Positions 1 through 5,566 of a stretch of 15,450 bases of DNA are shown piece after piece; within the stretch, counting starts at the first letter, position 1, and the number at the start of each line of letters is the position of its first letter. The stretch is from contig JAPLSR010000482.1 of the NCBI GenBank assembly GCA_026398545.1, positions 1 through 15,450 of the forward strand, given 5' to 3'. The notes under the pieces were generated by a model, which was not told the DNA's origin, made no database searches, and saw only the letters and a list, made by a program, of their open reading frames with translations. Position numbers and translations under genes: made by a program. Source of the stretch: Candidatus Sumerlaeota bacterium. GTDB lineage: Bacteria; Sumerlaeota; Sumerlaeia; MWCT01.

Positions 1-1263
1 GCGCTCCAGTCCATCATTGTAATTGCCTCCGCGCCATATCTCAGCACCCAGGCGCTTGCCTTTGATGCGGTCGGGCGCAATGCAATTCTCTCCGACCCCA
101 ACTGGGAGAATGGCGATTATTACGATTCTGAAGGTCCCTCCAACGGTCTTGCCATCGCCCGCATGCTGGGACATATCACATATCTTTCAAATGAGTCCAT
201 GGAGAAAAAATTCGGTCGGGAAAAGAACAAGAGCGCCAAGCCGGAGGACTACCTTGCCAACCAGTTTGAGGTGGAGAATTATCTCAATTATCAGGGGCAA
301 AAATTCATCGCACGCTTTGACGCCAACTCCTATCTTTACATCACAAAGGCAATGGACAACTATGACCTGGTGGAACGCTTTGGAACACTCTCCGATGCCT
401 TTAAAAATACACGCGACATTAAATTCCTACTCACATCTATCTCTTCTGACTGGTTATTCCCATCCTCCCAGTCGCAGGAGATGGTAAAGGCACTGCGGAG
501 TAACGATTGTGACGTCACTTATTTTGAGATGAATTCACCCTATGGACATGACGCCTTTTTGATTGAGACGGAACCTCTGACGAAAATCATAAGACCTTTT
601 CTGAAGCGTGTATCCGGCGTCTCACGGATAAAATCTGTCTCCGGTATCACAGAGCATCTGCCAGATGATATTCTCATCCGCCCGGATTATCGGATAATCT
701 TTGACATGATAAATCCCGAAAGCAAGGTCCTTGACCTGGGGTGCGGAGATGGTAAACTCCTCCGGTTGCTTATGGAATTCAAAAAGGTGCGCGGCTATGG
801 AGTTGAAATCAATCCTGATTTCGTGATTAGGTGCGTTGAGGTGGGGATTCCTGTGGTGCAGGGCGACATTGATACAAGTCTTTCCGAATATGCGGATGGG
901 ACATTTGACTATGTGGTATTAAACCAGACGCTTCAGGCAACTCACAATCCGGAGGGTATTATGCGGGAGATGCTGCGCATCGGTCGCCGCATTATCATCG
1001 GATTCCCCAATTTTGGCAACTGGAAGATTCGCCTGAAAATGCTCATCAATGGCGCCATGCCTGTTTCTGCAACACTCCCCGACAAATGGTATGAGACACC
1101 AAATATCCATCTGTTCACCATGGCTGACTTCCATGAAATCTGCAACAAACTGGGAGTGCGCATCCTTGACAAATATTATCTCCGGCGTGAAAGGATTTAT
1201 AAAAAAGGCGTTTTCCCCAACCTGACCTCAGATCTTTGCATTTTTGAGCTGGAAGGGTTCTGA
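1..1263 (+). CDS. metX-metW: Fused homoserine O-acetyltransferase (MetX, C-terminal part) and MetW; 5' end outside window
   Basis: The frame is open from the first base, so the gene starts upstream. Residues 1 to about 195 of the visible part are the C-terminal half of MetX, an alpha/beta-hydrolase that acetylates homoserine in methionine synthesis. They include the family block AVGRNAI..DPNW followed by GLAIARMLGHITYLS, then the catalytic Asp in SSDWLFP (Asp about 150) and the catalytic His in YGHDAFL (His about 183). After a short linker the same frame continues into MetW, a class I methyltransferase-fold protein, with RPDYRII, the SAM motif VLDLGCGDG, the block LNQTLQATHNPE and the late motif GFPNFGNWKIR. 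metX and metW are usually separate adjacent genes; here no stop codon or restart divides them. nadA starts 31 bases after the stop. The identity of both halves is firm. That the protein works as one fused chain is inferred from the open frame. Confidence 0.93.
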   Translation, partial: ALQSIIVIASAPYLSTQALAFDAVGRNAILSDPNWENGDYYDSEGPSNGLAIARMLGHITYLSNESMEKKFGREKNKSAKPEDYLANQFEVENYLNYQGQKFIARFDANSYLYITKAMDNYDLVERFGTLSDAFKNTRDIKFLLTSISSDWLFPSSQSQEMVKALRSNDCDVTYFEMNSPYGHDAFLIETEPLTKIIRPFLKRVSGVSRIKSVSGITEHLPDDILIRPDYRIIFDMINPESKVLDLGCGDGKLLRLLMEFKKVRGYGVEINPDFVIRCVEVGIPVVQGDIDTSLSEYADGTFDYVVLNQTLQATHNPEGIMREMLRIGRRIIIGFPNFGNWKIRLKMLINGAMPVSATLPDKWYETPNIHLFTMADFHEICNKLGVRILDKYYLRRERIYKKGVFPNLTSDLCIFELEGF

Positions 1264-1294
1264 ATTAAGGCATGAGGGAACGGGGTGTGTGAAT

Positions 1295-2383
1295 ATGATT
1301 AAGAATGACCAATGGATTGCCATGTTGTTGCCGCCAGAGATTCGCGCCCTCACACAGGATGAATTGATAGAGAAAATCAGGGGGTTGAAGAGTCACTACG
1401 GCGATACGGCAGTCATTCTGGCGCATCATTATCAGCGTTCGGAAGTTGTCATGATGGCGGATTTCAGAGGTGACTCCCTGGAGCTGGCAAGGCGGGCTCA
1501 CAGTCTTGAGTCAGCAAAATATATCATATTTTGCGGTGTTCAGTTCATGGTGGAAATGGCGGCTATTCTCTGCAGACCTGAACAGAAGGTGGTCACTCCC
1601 GCCCCTAATGCGATATGCCCGCTTGCACACATGGCTTCGCTGGAGGATGTCACACGCGCATGGAACACACTTTCTTCCATAGTGAACATCAAACGCCTCA
1701 TCCCGGTTGTGTATGTCAATTCCCTCTCCGAAGTCAAAGCCTTCTGCGGGGAGCGCGGCGGGATTATCTGCACATCATCCAACACCCGTGATGTGGTCAA
1801 ATGGGTAATGAGAACGGGGGAGCGTTTCTTTTTTCTGCCGGATGAGAATCTTGGAGTCAACACCTGCAATGCGCTCGGGATTCCAAAGGATAAAATAGTT
1901 GCCTGGGACCCCGCCCTTCCCGATGGCGGTTGCGACCCGGAGGACATCAAGGGGTCAATGGCAATATTATGGAAGGGATTTTGCCACGTTCACACCGATT
2001 TCACCCTCCAGCAGGTAAAGATGGCGAGGGAGAATTATCCAGGGTGCCTTGTGGTGGTGCATCCCGAATGCAATGAGGAAGTGGTTGGAGCTGCCGATGC
2101 TACGGGCTCAACATCCTTTATCGTTCAGTATGTCGAGGAGGCATCGCCGGGCTCAACCATTGTGATTGGAACAGAATTAAACCTTGTGCGCCGCCTGACT
2201 GAAGAGCACCCTGACAAGACAATTATTGGGCTCTCCGATTCCTCATGTCCGGACATGTCACTTGTGAACCTGCGGAATCTTTTCTGGGTTCTTTCAAACC
2301 TGGGCAAGGTCAATATTGTAGAGGTGGATGAAAAGGTGAAAAAATTCGCCCGCATCGCCCTCGAACGCATGTTGACCCTGTAG
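1295..2383 (+). CDS. nadA: Quinolinate synthase (NadA), [4Fe-4S] enzyme of NAD synthesis
   Basis: NadA condenses iminoaspartate with dihydroxyacetone phosphate to quinolinate. Family motifs are clear: ILAHHYQR near residue 41, ADFRGDSLELA near 55, FCGVQFM near 80, HPECNEEV near 256, GSTSFIVQYV near 271 and IGTELNLV near 291. The three expected cluster cysteines are Cys108 (CPLAHM), Cys230 (FCHVHTDF) and Cys318 (SCPDMS). This spacing, and the length of 362 aa, match the longer Bacillus-type NadA rather than the short Thermotoga type. I chose ATG 1295. The open frame reaches back to 1244, but that would overlap the metW end, and GAGGGAACGGGG lies just upstream of 1295; GTG 1289 is an alternative. 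The gene lies 31 bases after metX-metW and is probably cotranscribed with it. No nadB or nadC is visible, and the cassette island begins about 300 bases after the stop. Confidence 0.96.
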   Translation: MIKNDQWIAMLLPPEIRALTQDELIEKIRGLKSHYGDTAVILAHHYQRSEVVMMADFRGDSLELARRAHSLESAKYIIFCGVQFMVEMAAILCRPEQKVVTPAPNAICPLAHMASLEDVTRAWNTLSSIVNIKRLIPVVYVNSLSEVKAFCGERGGIICTSSNTRDVVKWVMRTGERFFFLPDENLGVNTCNALGIPKDKIVAWDPALPDGGCDPEDIKGSMAILWKGFCHVHTDFTLQQVKMARENYPGCLVVVHPECNEEVVGAADATGSTSFIVQYVEEASPGSTIVIGTELNLVRRLTEEHPDKTIIGLSDSSCPDMSLVNLRNLFWVLSNLGKVNIVEVDEKVKKFARIALERMLTL

Positions 2384-2683
2384 CCTCCATTCCCAGCCGC
2401 TTTATGCAAAACTATAATGCCGCAATCACAAAATCGGATTTGAAAAATATTTCAGATGGTTATTGAACATCGGATAGAACTTCAGGTAATAAAATTACCA
2501 GTCTTCTGGTCGAATTGATAGAGTTGAAAAGGAGGTATAAACGCAGGCTCATTACCGAGTCTTATTTCCGGCGCTCATGAGGCCATGGATGGGGATTTTA
2601 TGCCGATCCAAAAAAAGCCGTGATAAATGGCCCCATAAACTACAGGGGATTATAGCGGATTTTTTTGTAGAACCGATGGCGTC
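2384..2683 (+). other. Intergenic stretch between nadA and the integron region; no convincing gene
   Basis: I find no recognisable gene here. Small structures are visible. One is a perfect hairpin GGTAAT-AAA-ATTACC (2485-2499), which overlaps a second hairpin ACCAG-TCTT-CTGGT; neither is followed by a T run, so neither is a convincing terminator. A perfect Shine-Dalgarno string AAGGAGGT (2529-2536 region) has no start codon at a suitable distance. GGCCAT near 2581 and ATGGCC near 2626 form a loose inverted pair. A 51-codon open frame from ATG 2577 to TAA 2730 runs into the attI-like module, has no ribosome site and shows no family resemblance, so I do not call it. Confidence 0.5.
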
Positions 2684-2744
2684 TTATACGGGTGGTAAAG
2701 AAGAACTCCGCATTTTATACGGATCAATCTAAACATTGTTAGGC
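2684..2744 (+). other. attI-like recombination site, copy 1 (head of the array)
   Basis: Two direct repeats TTATACGG (2684-2691 and 2715-2722) precede a canonical core site GTTAGGC (2738-2744), led by ACATT. There is no R'' or L'' partner upstream, which sets it apart from an attC and fits an attI. The same plan occurs at 5493-5550: repeat, 29-31 bases, repeat, 22-23 bases, core, with CATTGTT in both. GTTAGGC is also the most common core box in mobile integrons. The first cassette would start at TTAGGC (2739) and end with R'' GCCGAAC (2916), a near-complement. The attI role is inferred from position and from the duplicate; no integrase gene lies beside this copy. Confidence 0.6.
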
Positions 2745-2806
2745 AGTATGGGAGTAGGAGACTTCCGAGGACAACACACTCATACAAAGAAAGGAGACGG
2801 CTAGTC

Positions 2807-2905
2807 ATGAATGTATGGCAGATTGTAGTATTCGGATTGGTCTTTGGCGTGGCGTTCGGTGTGGCGTTTTCTATCGTCAACCGCATGATGGATAAACGCA
2901 AGTAA
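2807..2905 (+). CDS. Small membrane peptide, 32 aa, the only gene of cassette 1
   Basis: The reading frame ATG 2807 to TAA 2903-2905 encodes 32 residues. A strong ribosome site AAGGAG (2791-2796) lies ten bases upstream, better than for most genes in this region. The peptide has one hydrophobic helix (about residues 4-24, with FGLVFGVAFGVAF and G-xxx-G spacing) followed by a basic tail MMDKRK, so it should span the inner membrane once with the C-terminus inside. It fills a cassette of only about 231 bases (2739-2969) bounded by the attI-like core and the first attC. I recognise no family. It could be a small stress or membrane-complex peptide, or a toxin-like peptide; no antitoxin partner is visible. 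Expression is supported by the ribosome site alone. Confidence 0.6.
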   Translation: MNVWQIVVFGLVFGVAFGVAFSIVNRMMDKRK

Positions 2906-2915
2906 GACGACTCGT

Positions 2916-2975
2916 GCCGAACCATCGGCTGGAGCACGACGCGGAAGACCGCGCGGCTCAGCCGTAACGTTCAAC
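2916..2975 (+). repeat. attC site 1 (end of cassette 1)
   Basis: R'' is GCCGAAC (2916-2922) and R' is GTTCAAC (2969-2975); they pair with G-T wobble in the bottom strand. L'' CGGCTGGAGC (2926-2935) and L' GCTCAGCCG (2956-2964) are complementary except for one extra G in the left arm, the extrahelical base typical of attC. The tip is a perfect hairpin CGCGG-AAGA-CCGCG (2940-2953). Crossover is expected between G2969 and T2970. Confidence 0.85.
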
Positions 2976-2984
2976 GGGAAAGAA

Positions 2985-3827
2985 ATGGAAGATCGATACG
3001 AATGGGAAGTTCCAGAAGGATTTGATGCTTTCTCATACGCGCGTTTCTATGTCGATAAGGTTCTTCTGCCTGACATCGGCGTGATCGCGGAGAATAGAGA
3101 ATGGTTGGGGCCTAATCTTGAATTCGATTGGTTCCGCCCAAGCCTCGAAATTCAGATTGCCGGACTATGCTTGATGGCGGGCCGCATGGGAAAAGAAAAC
3201 TTTGCAGTTGCCCTCACATGTAGCGCCATCGACCTCCTTATTATCGGCTGGAATACGACGCTCGTGTCATTTCCGAGAGTAGCGTACACCCTTTGCAGAA
3301 ACGTCGTCGAATCCGCGATTTTTTCGGTAGCTGATGCCCATTGTCGTGCCGAGTTTCGGAAGATTTGGCAGGATGACAAGGCTACAGGAGGAAAAGTGCT
3401 ACACATGCTCTCCAAGCGACAATTACCTGAGGCCTTATTGGAGGAGCTGCAACGATGCTGGAAATTTGTGGTCAGCTATGGACACGTTAGCCCGATTCCG
3501 ACCACGATGTCCGCTGGCGCTGGAACTCAGGTACCCGGAACGTCAATCATTGCACATGTCTTGGGTGGACCACAGAACGGCAAGTTACCTGAGGGCTTGT
3601 TGTTCCATCTCGGTGGTATGTTGGCTATGATTGCGGAGGCAAACCTGAGTACTTTTGCATTCACATTCGGTGAACGCTTGTCGGAGAATTCCGATTGGAG
3701 CGCGAAATACTCCGAACACCGACGGCGGATTGAGGAGCGCCTATTAAAAGGCAAGCAACGCCCAACAAACGCCGAACCAAGCGCTGCACCGGACGGCAAT
3801 TCCACTGCGCTCCATTTCCACCGGTGA
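2985..3827 (+). CDS. Cassette-encoded protein of unknown function, 280 aa
   Basis: I recognise no family. The protein is soluble-looking and probably mostly helical, with an acidic and aromatic N-terminus, a moderately hydrophobic central part around residues 55-110 (GLCLMAGRM, LLIIGWNTTLV) that is too polar for clear membrane spans, and a charged C-terminal stretch KYSEHRRRIEERLLKGK. No signal peptide is seen. The start ATG 2985 lies ten bases after the attC 1 core, with a weak GGGAAAG site. The last 18 residues or so (from about residue 263) are encoded by attC site 2, and the stop TGA lies inside that site. The natural C-terminus may therefore be about residue 262, with the tail set by the recombination site. 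Codon use and the bounding attC sites mark it as a transferred cassette gene. Its restriction to integrons and its role are unknown. Confidence 0.8.
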   Translation: MEDRYEWEVPEGFDAFSYARFYVDKVLLPDIGVIAENREWLGPNLEFDWFRPSLEIQIAGLCLMAGRMGKENFAVALTCSAIDLLIIGWNTTLVSFPRVAYTLCRNVVESAIFSVADAHCRAEFRKIWQDDKATGGKVLHMLSKRQLPEALLEELQRCWKFVVSYGHVSPIPTTMSAGAGTQVPGTSIIAHVLGGPQNGKLPEGLLFHLGGMLAMIAEANLSTFAFTFGERLSENSDWSAKYSEHRRRIEERLLKGKQRPTNAEPSAAPDGNSTALHFHR

Positions 3828-3842
3828 GATTGGACGTTCAGG
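3771..3842 (+). repeat. attC site 2 (end of cassette 2)
   Basis: R'' is GCCGAAC (3771-3777) and R' is GTTCAGG (3836-3842). The arms GCTGCACCGG (3783-3792) and CCGGTGAG (3821-3828) pair with one unpaired base in the left arm. It is longer than its neighbours (72 bases), with a larger tip. It contains the stop codon of the upstream gene. Its right end supplies the AGGA ribosome site of the next gene. A second R''-like GCCCAAC lies just before it (3760-3766). Confidence 0.72.
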
Positions 3843-3850
3843 AAAATATC

Positions 3851-4348
3851 ATGCAGATAGATCTTTCCAAAGCCGCTCTGAGCGAAAAGTCGCTCCTTCA
3901 GCGTATGATGCAGCTCTACCAGTACGACTTCTCGGAGTTTGAAGGGAACGACTTGGATGATCATGCTTTGTTTAACTACAAATATCTCGACCATTACTGG
4001 GTTGAGGAAGGCAGAACCCCTCTGATTGTTAGTGTTGATGGACGGCTTGCGGGATTCGTTTTGGTAAACAAGCACTCATATACCGCACAGGAGAGATTCT
4101 GTATCGCTGAGTTCTTCATTATGCGCAAGTATAGGCGAAAGGGCATTGGCAAAGAGGTCGCTCACAGGGTGTTCGATATGTTTGGCCCGCTGTGGGAAGT
4201 CCAACAGACCAAAAAGAACACAGCAGCGCAAGACTTTTGGCGGAGTGTCGTGAACGAATACACGAATGGTGATTTTGACTTTTATGAGAACGGACTTGGC
4301 GATTGGGATGGCCCAATACTGGCCTTCAAGAGACAGACGAAAACATAA
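3851..4348 (+). CDS. GNAT-family N-acetyltransferase, 165 aa (cassette 3)
   Basis: This is a single-domain GNAT fold enzyme, expected to move an acetyl group from acetyl-CoA to an amine; the substrate cannot be read from sequence. Motif A, the CoA pyrophosphate loop, is RRKGIGKEVA at residues 95-104, after the strand CIAEFFIMRKY. Motif B has the usual N..A..FW pattern (KNTAAQDFW, 122-130). The open frame extends back to GTG 3824, which lies inside attC 2. I chose ATG 3851 because AGGA (3840-3843) sits seven bases upstream and the protein then has a normal GNAT length. The stop TAA falls inside the R'' box of attC 3. GNAT genes are among the most common integron cassette cargo; some resistance acetyltransferases are examples, but nothing here points to a drug substrate. 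Confidence 0.85.
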   Translation: MQIDLSKAALSEKSLLQRMMQLYQYDFSEFEGNDLDDHALFNYKYLDHYWVEEGRTPLIVSVDGRLAGFVLVNKHSYTAQERFCIAEFFIMRKYRRKGIGKEVAHRVFDMFGPLWEVQQTKKNTAAQDFWRSVVNEYTNGDFDFYENGLGDWDGPILAFKRQTKT

Positions 4349-4403
4349 CAAAGCCATGCAGTCGGATACTCATTCCTCGCGCCGCTGATGGCAATCATTA
4401 GAC
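4343..4403 (+). repeat. attC site 3 (end of cassette 3)
   Basis: The arms GCCATGCAGTCGG (4353-4365) and CCGCTGATGGC (4382-4392) pair with two unpaired bases in the left arm. R' reads ATTAGAC (4397-4403), with A where the invariant core G is expected, and R'' reads ACATAAC, so the outer boxes are decayed while the inner stem is intact. The cassette that follows starts TTAGAC, the exact complement of a GTCTAAC box at 5163. Confidence 0.75.
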
Positions 4404-4417
4404 TTGAGAGATACGGA

Positions 4418-5200
4418 ATGAAGACATACCACCCAGAGCCCAAGGTCATCAAATTCGACAACACGAACGTGACCGTGAAAATGATGGACGACTCTTGGAT
4501 TATTGATCAATGTATCGGTCATTCGCCCTTTATTCCCAAACAAGGTTATGTCTGGAAACACGAAGATCGTTGCACTCGTCTGCTGATTCCCGGTGACCAA
4601 TATGAAGATACTATGCGGTTCTTTCGTGACACCTACGGCAATGCGGCTGTAATTGCCTGGGATGGCAACGTGGCGCTTGGCCACATTATTTTCGTTCCCA
4701 AAGCAGAGGCAAGAAAACGGAAGATGCTGTTTCATGAGCGGATGCCGGCATCCGCTGGCGATGATAAGACTCTTGTTGTTGAAGCCGTGGCCTTCTGCTC
4801 CATCGGGGGGCAGAAATACAGAAGGCGCGGGATCGGCAGGGCGATGGCCGAAATGATGATCGACTGGGCAAGCCAGACTGGCTGGGCCAAGATACAGATT
4901 TTCGGCGTTACATCGGGATTATTCCCTGGAGATTGGAGGGACTCATGTATGCCACCGAAGTCCTTCTGGCAAAAATTCGGATTTCAGGTCATTGGACAGA
5001 CCAGAGTCAATAAGTCTCTCCGGGATGTCATTGACATCGTTGGAGAAGATGACCCACGACACAGCGAGGCAGAACGGAGACAGAAACAGGAGATCAAGGT
5101 GCAACTTCAGCAGGGGCTTATTCCAGAGGAGGAGTGGGCCTACGATTTTGATTTAGAAAAAAGTCTAACCAACGCCTTCGTAAATATTCTGAAAAAATGA
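4418..5200 (+). CDS. GNAT-family N-acetyltransferase, 260 aa (cassette 4)
   Basis: Longer than a minimal GNAT domain. The N-terminal half (1-75) has no motif I recognise. The acetyltransferase core runs from about 75 to 195: WDGNVALGHIIFV, the strand VVEAVAFCSI, motif A RRRGIGRAMAEMMIDWA (135-151) and the late motif SFWQKFGFQVIGQ (182-194). The tail (200-260) is charged and helical (EAERRQKQEIKVQLQQG). The frame is open from ATG 4388, but that codon lies inside attC 3. ATG 4418 has GAGAG seven bases upstream and gives a clean cassette gene. A GTCTAAC box (5163-5169) lies within the last 13 codons, so the C-terminal end runs through what was probably an attC left end. The site is then cut off by AT-rich DNA and the true C-terminus may be altered. 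Substrate unknown. Confidence 0.8.
   Translation: MKTYHPEPKVIKFDNTNVTVKMMDDSWIIDQCIGHSPFIPKQGYVWKHEDRCTRLLIPGDQYEDTMRFFRDTYGNAAVIAWDGNVALGHIIFVPKAEARKRKMLFHERMPASAGDDKTLVVEAVAFCSIGGQKYRRRGIGRAMAEMMIDWASQTGWAKIQIFGVTSGLFPGDWRDSCMPPKSFWQKFGFQVIGQTRVNKSLRDVIDIVGEDDPRHSEAERRQKQEIKVQLQQGLIPEEEWAYDFDLEKSLTNAFVNILKK
5163..5180 (+). repeat. Left-end remnant of attC site 4
   Basis: GTCTAAC (5163-5169) is the exact reverse complement of GTTAGAC, the restored core of this cassette (TTAGAC at 4398). It is followed by CAACGCCTTCG, which resembles the spacer and L'' start of an attC. No L' or R' follows; the sequence changes abruptly to AT-rich DNA near 5180. The exact seven-base match at the predicted end of the cassette is the main support, and chance cannot be excluded. 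Confidence 0.45.
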
Positions 5201-5291
5201 TTGAATTTTGTTGCTGACAAAAATAAAAAAATAAGAAATTTGATTTTAAAGATTTTTGATAATTTTACAAAAGAGAATTATATTAGAAAAG
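5181..5291 (+). other. AT-rich junction segment between cassette 4 and the integrase relic
   Basis: About 110 bases made almost wholly of A and T (runs such as AAAAATAAAAAAATAAG), unlike the balanced composition on both sides. The frame that holds the integrase relic is open through here back to 5250, but the residues are low in complexity and do not match the integrase family. It is probably a deletion or insertion scar that removed the end of attC 4 and most of intI. Confidence 0.5.
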
Positions 5292-5384
5292 ATGGGACAC
5301 AAAGACGTGAGCACAACAATGATTTATACCCATGTATTGAACAAAATAAGGCATGGAGAAAGAAACCCAGCCGATGGGGTGTAA
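5292..5384 (+). pseudogene. intI: Integron integrase relic (C-terminal end of IntI)
   Basis: The frame ending at TAA 5382-5384 reads MGHKDVSTTMIYTHVLNK followed by IRHGERNPADGV. GHxDVSTTMIYTHVL is the signature end of integron integrases. It holds the conserved His of the GH motif and the nucleophile Tyr of the tyrosine recombinase active site (IYTH), and is nearly identical to the same stretch of IntI1. The remaining 90% of the gene, including the catalytic Arg residues and the IntI-specific patch, is absent; upstream is AT-rich scar DNA. The fragment is in the same orientation as the cassettes, with its 3' end facing an attI-like module at 5493-5550. That matches integrons with a reversed integrase, known from spirochaetes and some planctomycetes, rather than the divergent class 1 layout. 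It cannot be an active recombinase. Confidence 0.85.
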
Positions 5385-5391
5385 GCCGGTT

Positions 5392-5406
5392 TATACAGTC
5401 TGTATA
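5392..5406 (+). promoter_or_regulatory. Palindrome TATACAG-T-CTGTATA, copy 1
   Basis: A perfect 7+1+7 palindrome just after the integrase relic stop. Its reverse complement is exactly the palindrome at 5523-5537. It has the look of a dimeric repressor operator or a recombinase site. It is not a LexA box of the E. coli type, because the half-sites are in the opposite order (ACAG before CTGT). Confidence 0.5.
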
Positions 5407-5429
5407 TCTTGGAAGTAATTTATGGATCA

Positions 5430-5461
5430 AATGACGATAAATGTTTGATTTAATTGTCATT
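5430..5461 (+). repeat. Inverted repeat AATGAC...GTCATT
   Basis: AATGAC and GTCATT flank an AT-rich spacer, between the first palindrome and the attI-like module. It lies in the same non-coding segment (5385-5566) and could be part of a promoter or recombination region. There is no T run for a terminator. Function unknown. Confidence 0.3.
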
Positions 5462-5492
5462 ATTTGAGATAGAAAGAAGAGACGGCAACTTC

Positions 5493-5550
5493 TTATACAG
5501 AAAGAGACTGCGTTTGCCGTATTATACAGACTGTATAATCATTGTTCGAC
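5493..5550 (+). other. attI-like recombination site, copy 2 (after the intI relic)
   Basis: Two direct repeats TTATACAG (5493-5500 and 5522-5529) are followed 22 bases later by the core GTTCGAC (5544-5550), led by TCATT. Order and spacing match the module at 2684-2744. The second repeat is part of a palindrome (5523-5537) that overlaps a consensus TATAAT (5534-5539). Upstream lies the integrase relic with its 3' end facing the site. The cassette that follows starts TTCGAC and ends with the exact complement GTCGAAC at 6402, so the crossover point G5544|T5545 is well fixed. ACGGCAACT (5482 region) and GTTTGCCGT (5512 region) form a further imperfect inverted pair. Confidence 0.65.
5523..5537 (+). 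promoter_or_regulatory. Palindrome TATACAG-A-CTGTATA, copy 2, overlapping a TATAAT
   Basis: Exact reverse complement of the element at 5392-5406. Its right half overlaps TATAAT (5534-5539), a consensus -10 box about 28 bases before the lipoprotein start. No good -35 box lies at the usual distance (TTGCCG is only 14 bases away). If the -10 is used, a protein bound to the palindrome would block it. Confidence 0.4.
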
Positions 5551-5566
5551 ATCCAGGAGAATGAAG

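Noticed and set aside
2577..2732. 51-codon frame before the first cassette
   Set aside because: No ribosome site, no recognisable sequence pattern, and it runs through the attI-like repeats.
5201..5434. 77-codon + strand frame (starts MNFVADKNKK)
   Set aside because: It covers the integrase relic in the wrong frame and the AT-rich scar; no ribosome site. The relic frame has the family signature.
5392..5537. LexA (SOS) boxes controlling the integrase
   Set aside because: The palindrome has ACAG before CTGT with one base between, the reverse of the CTGT-N8-ACAG E. coli box, and it lies after, not before, the integrase frame. A lineage-specific LexA site cannot be excluded.
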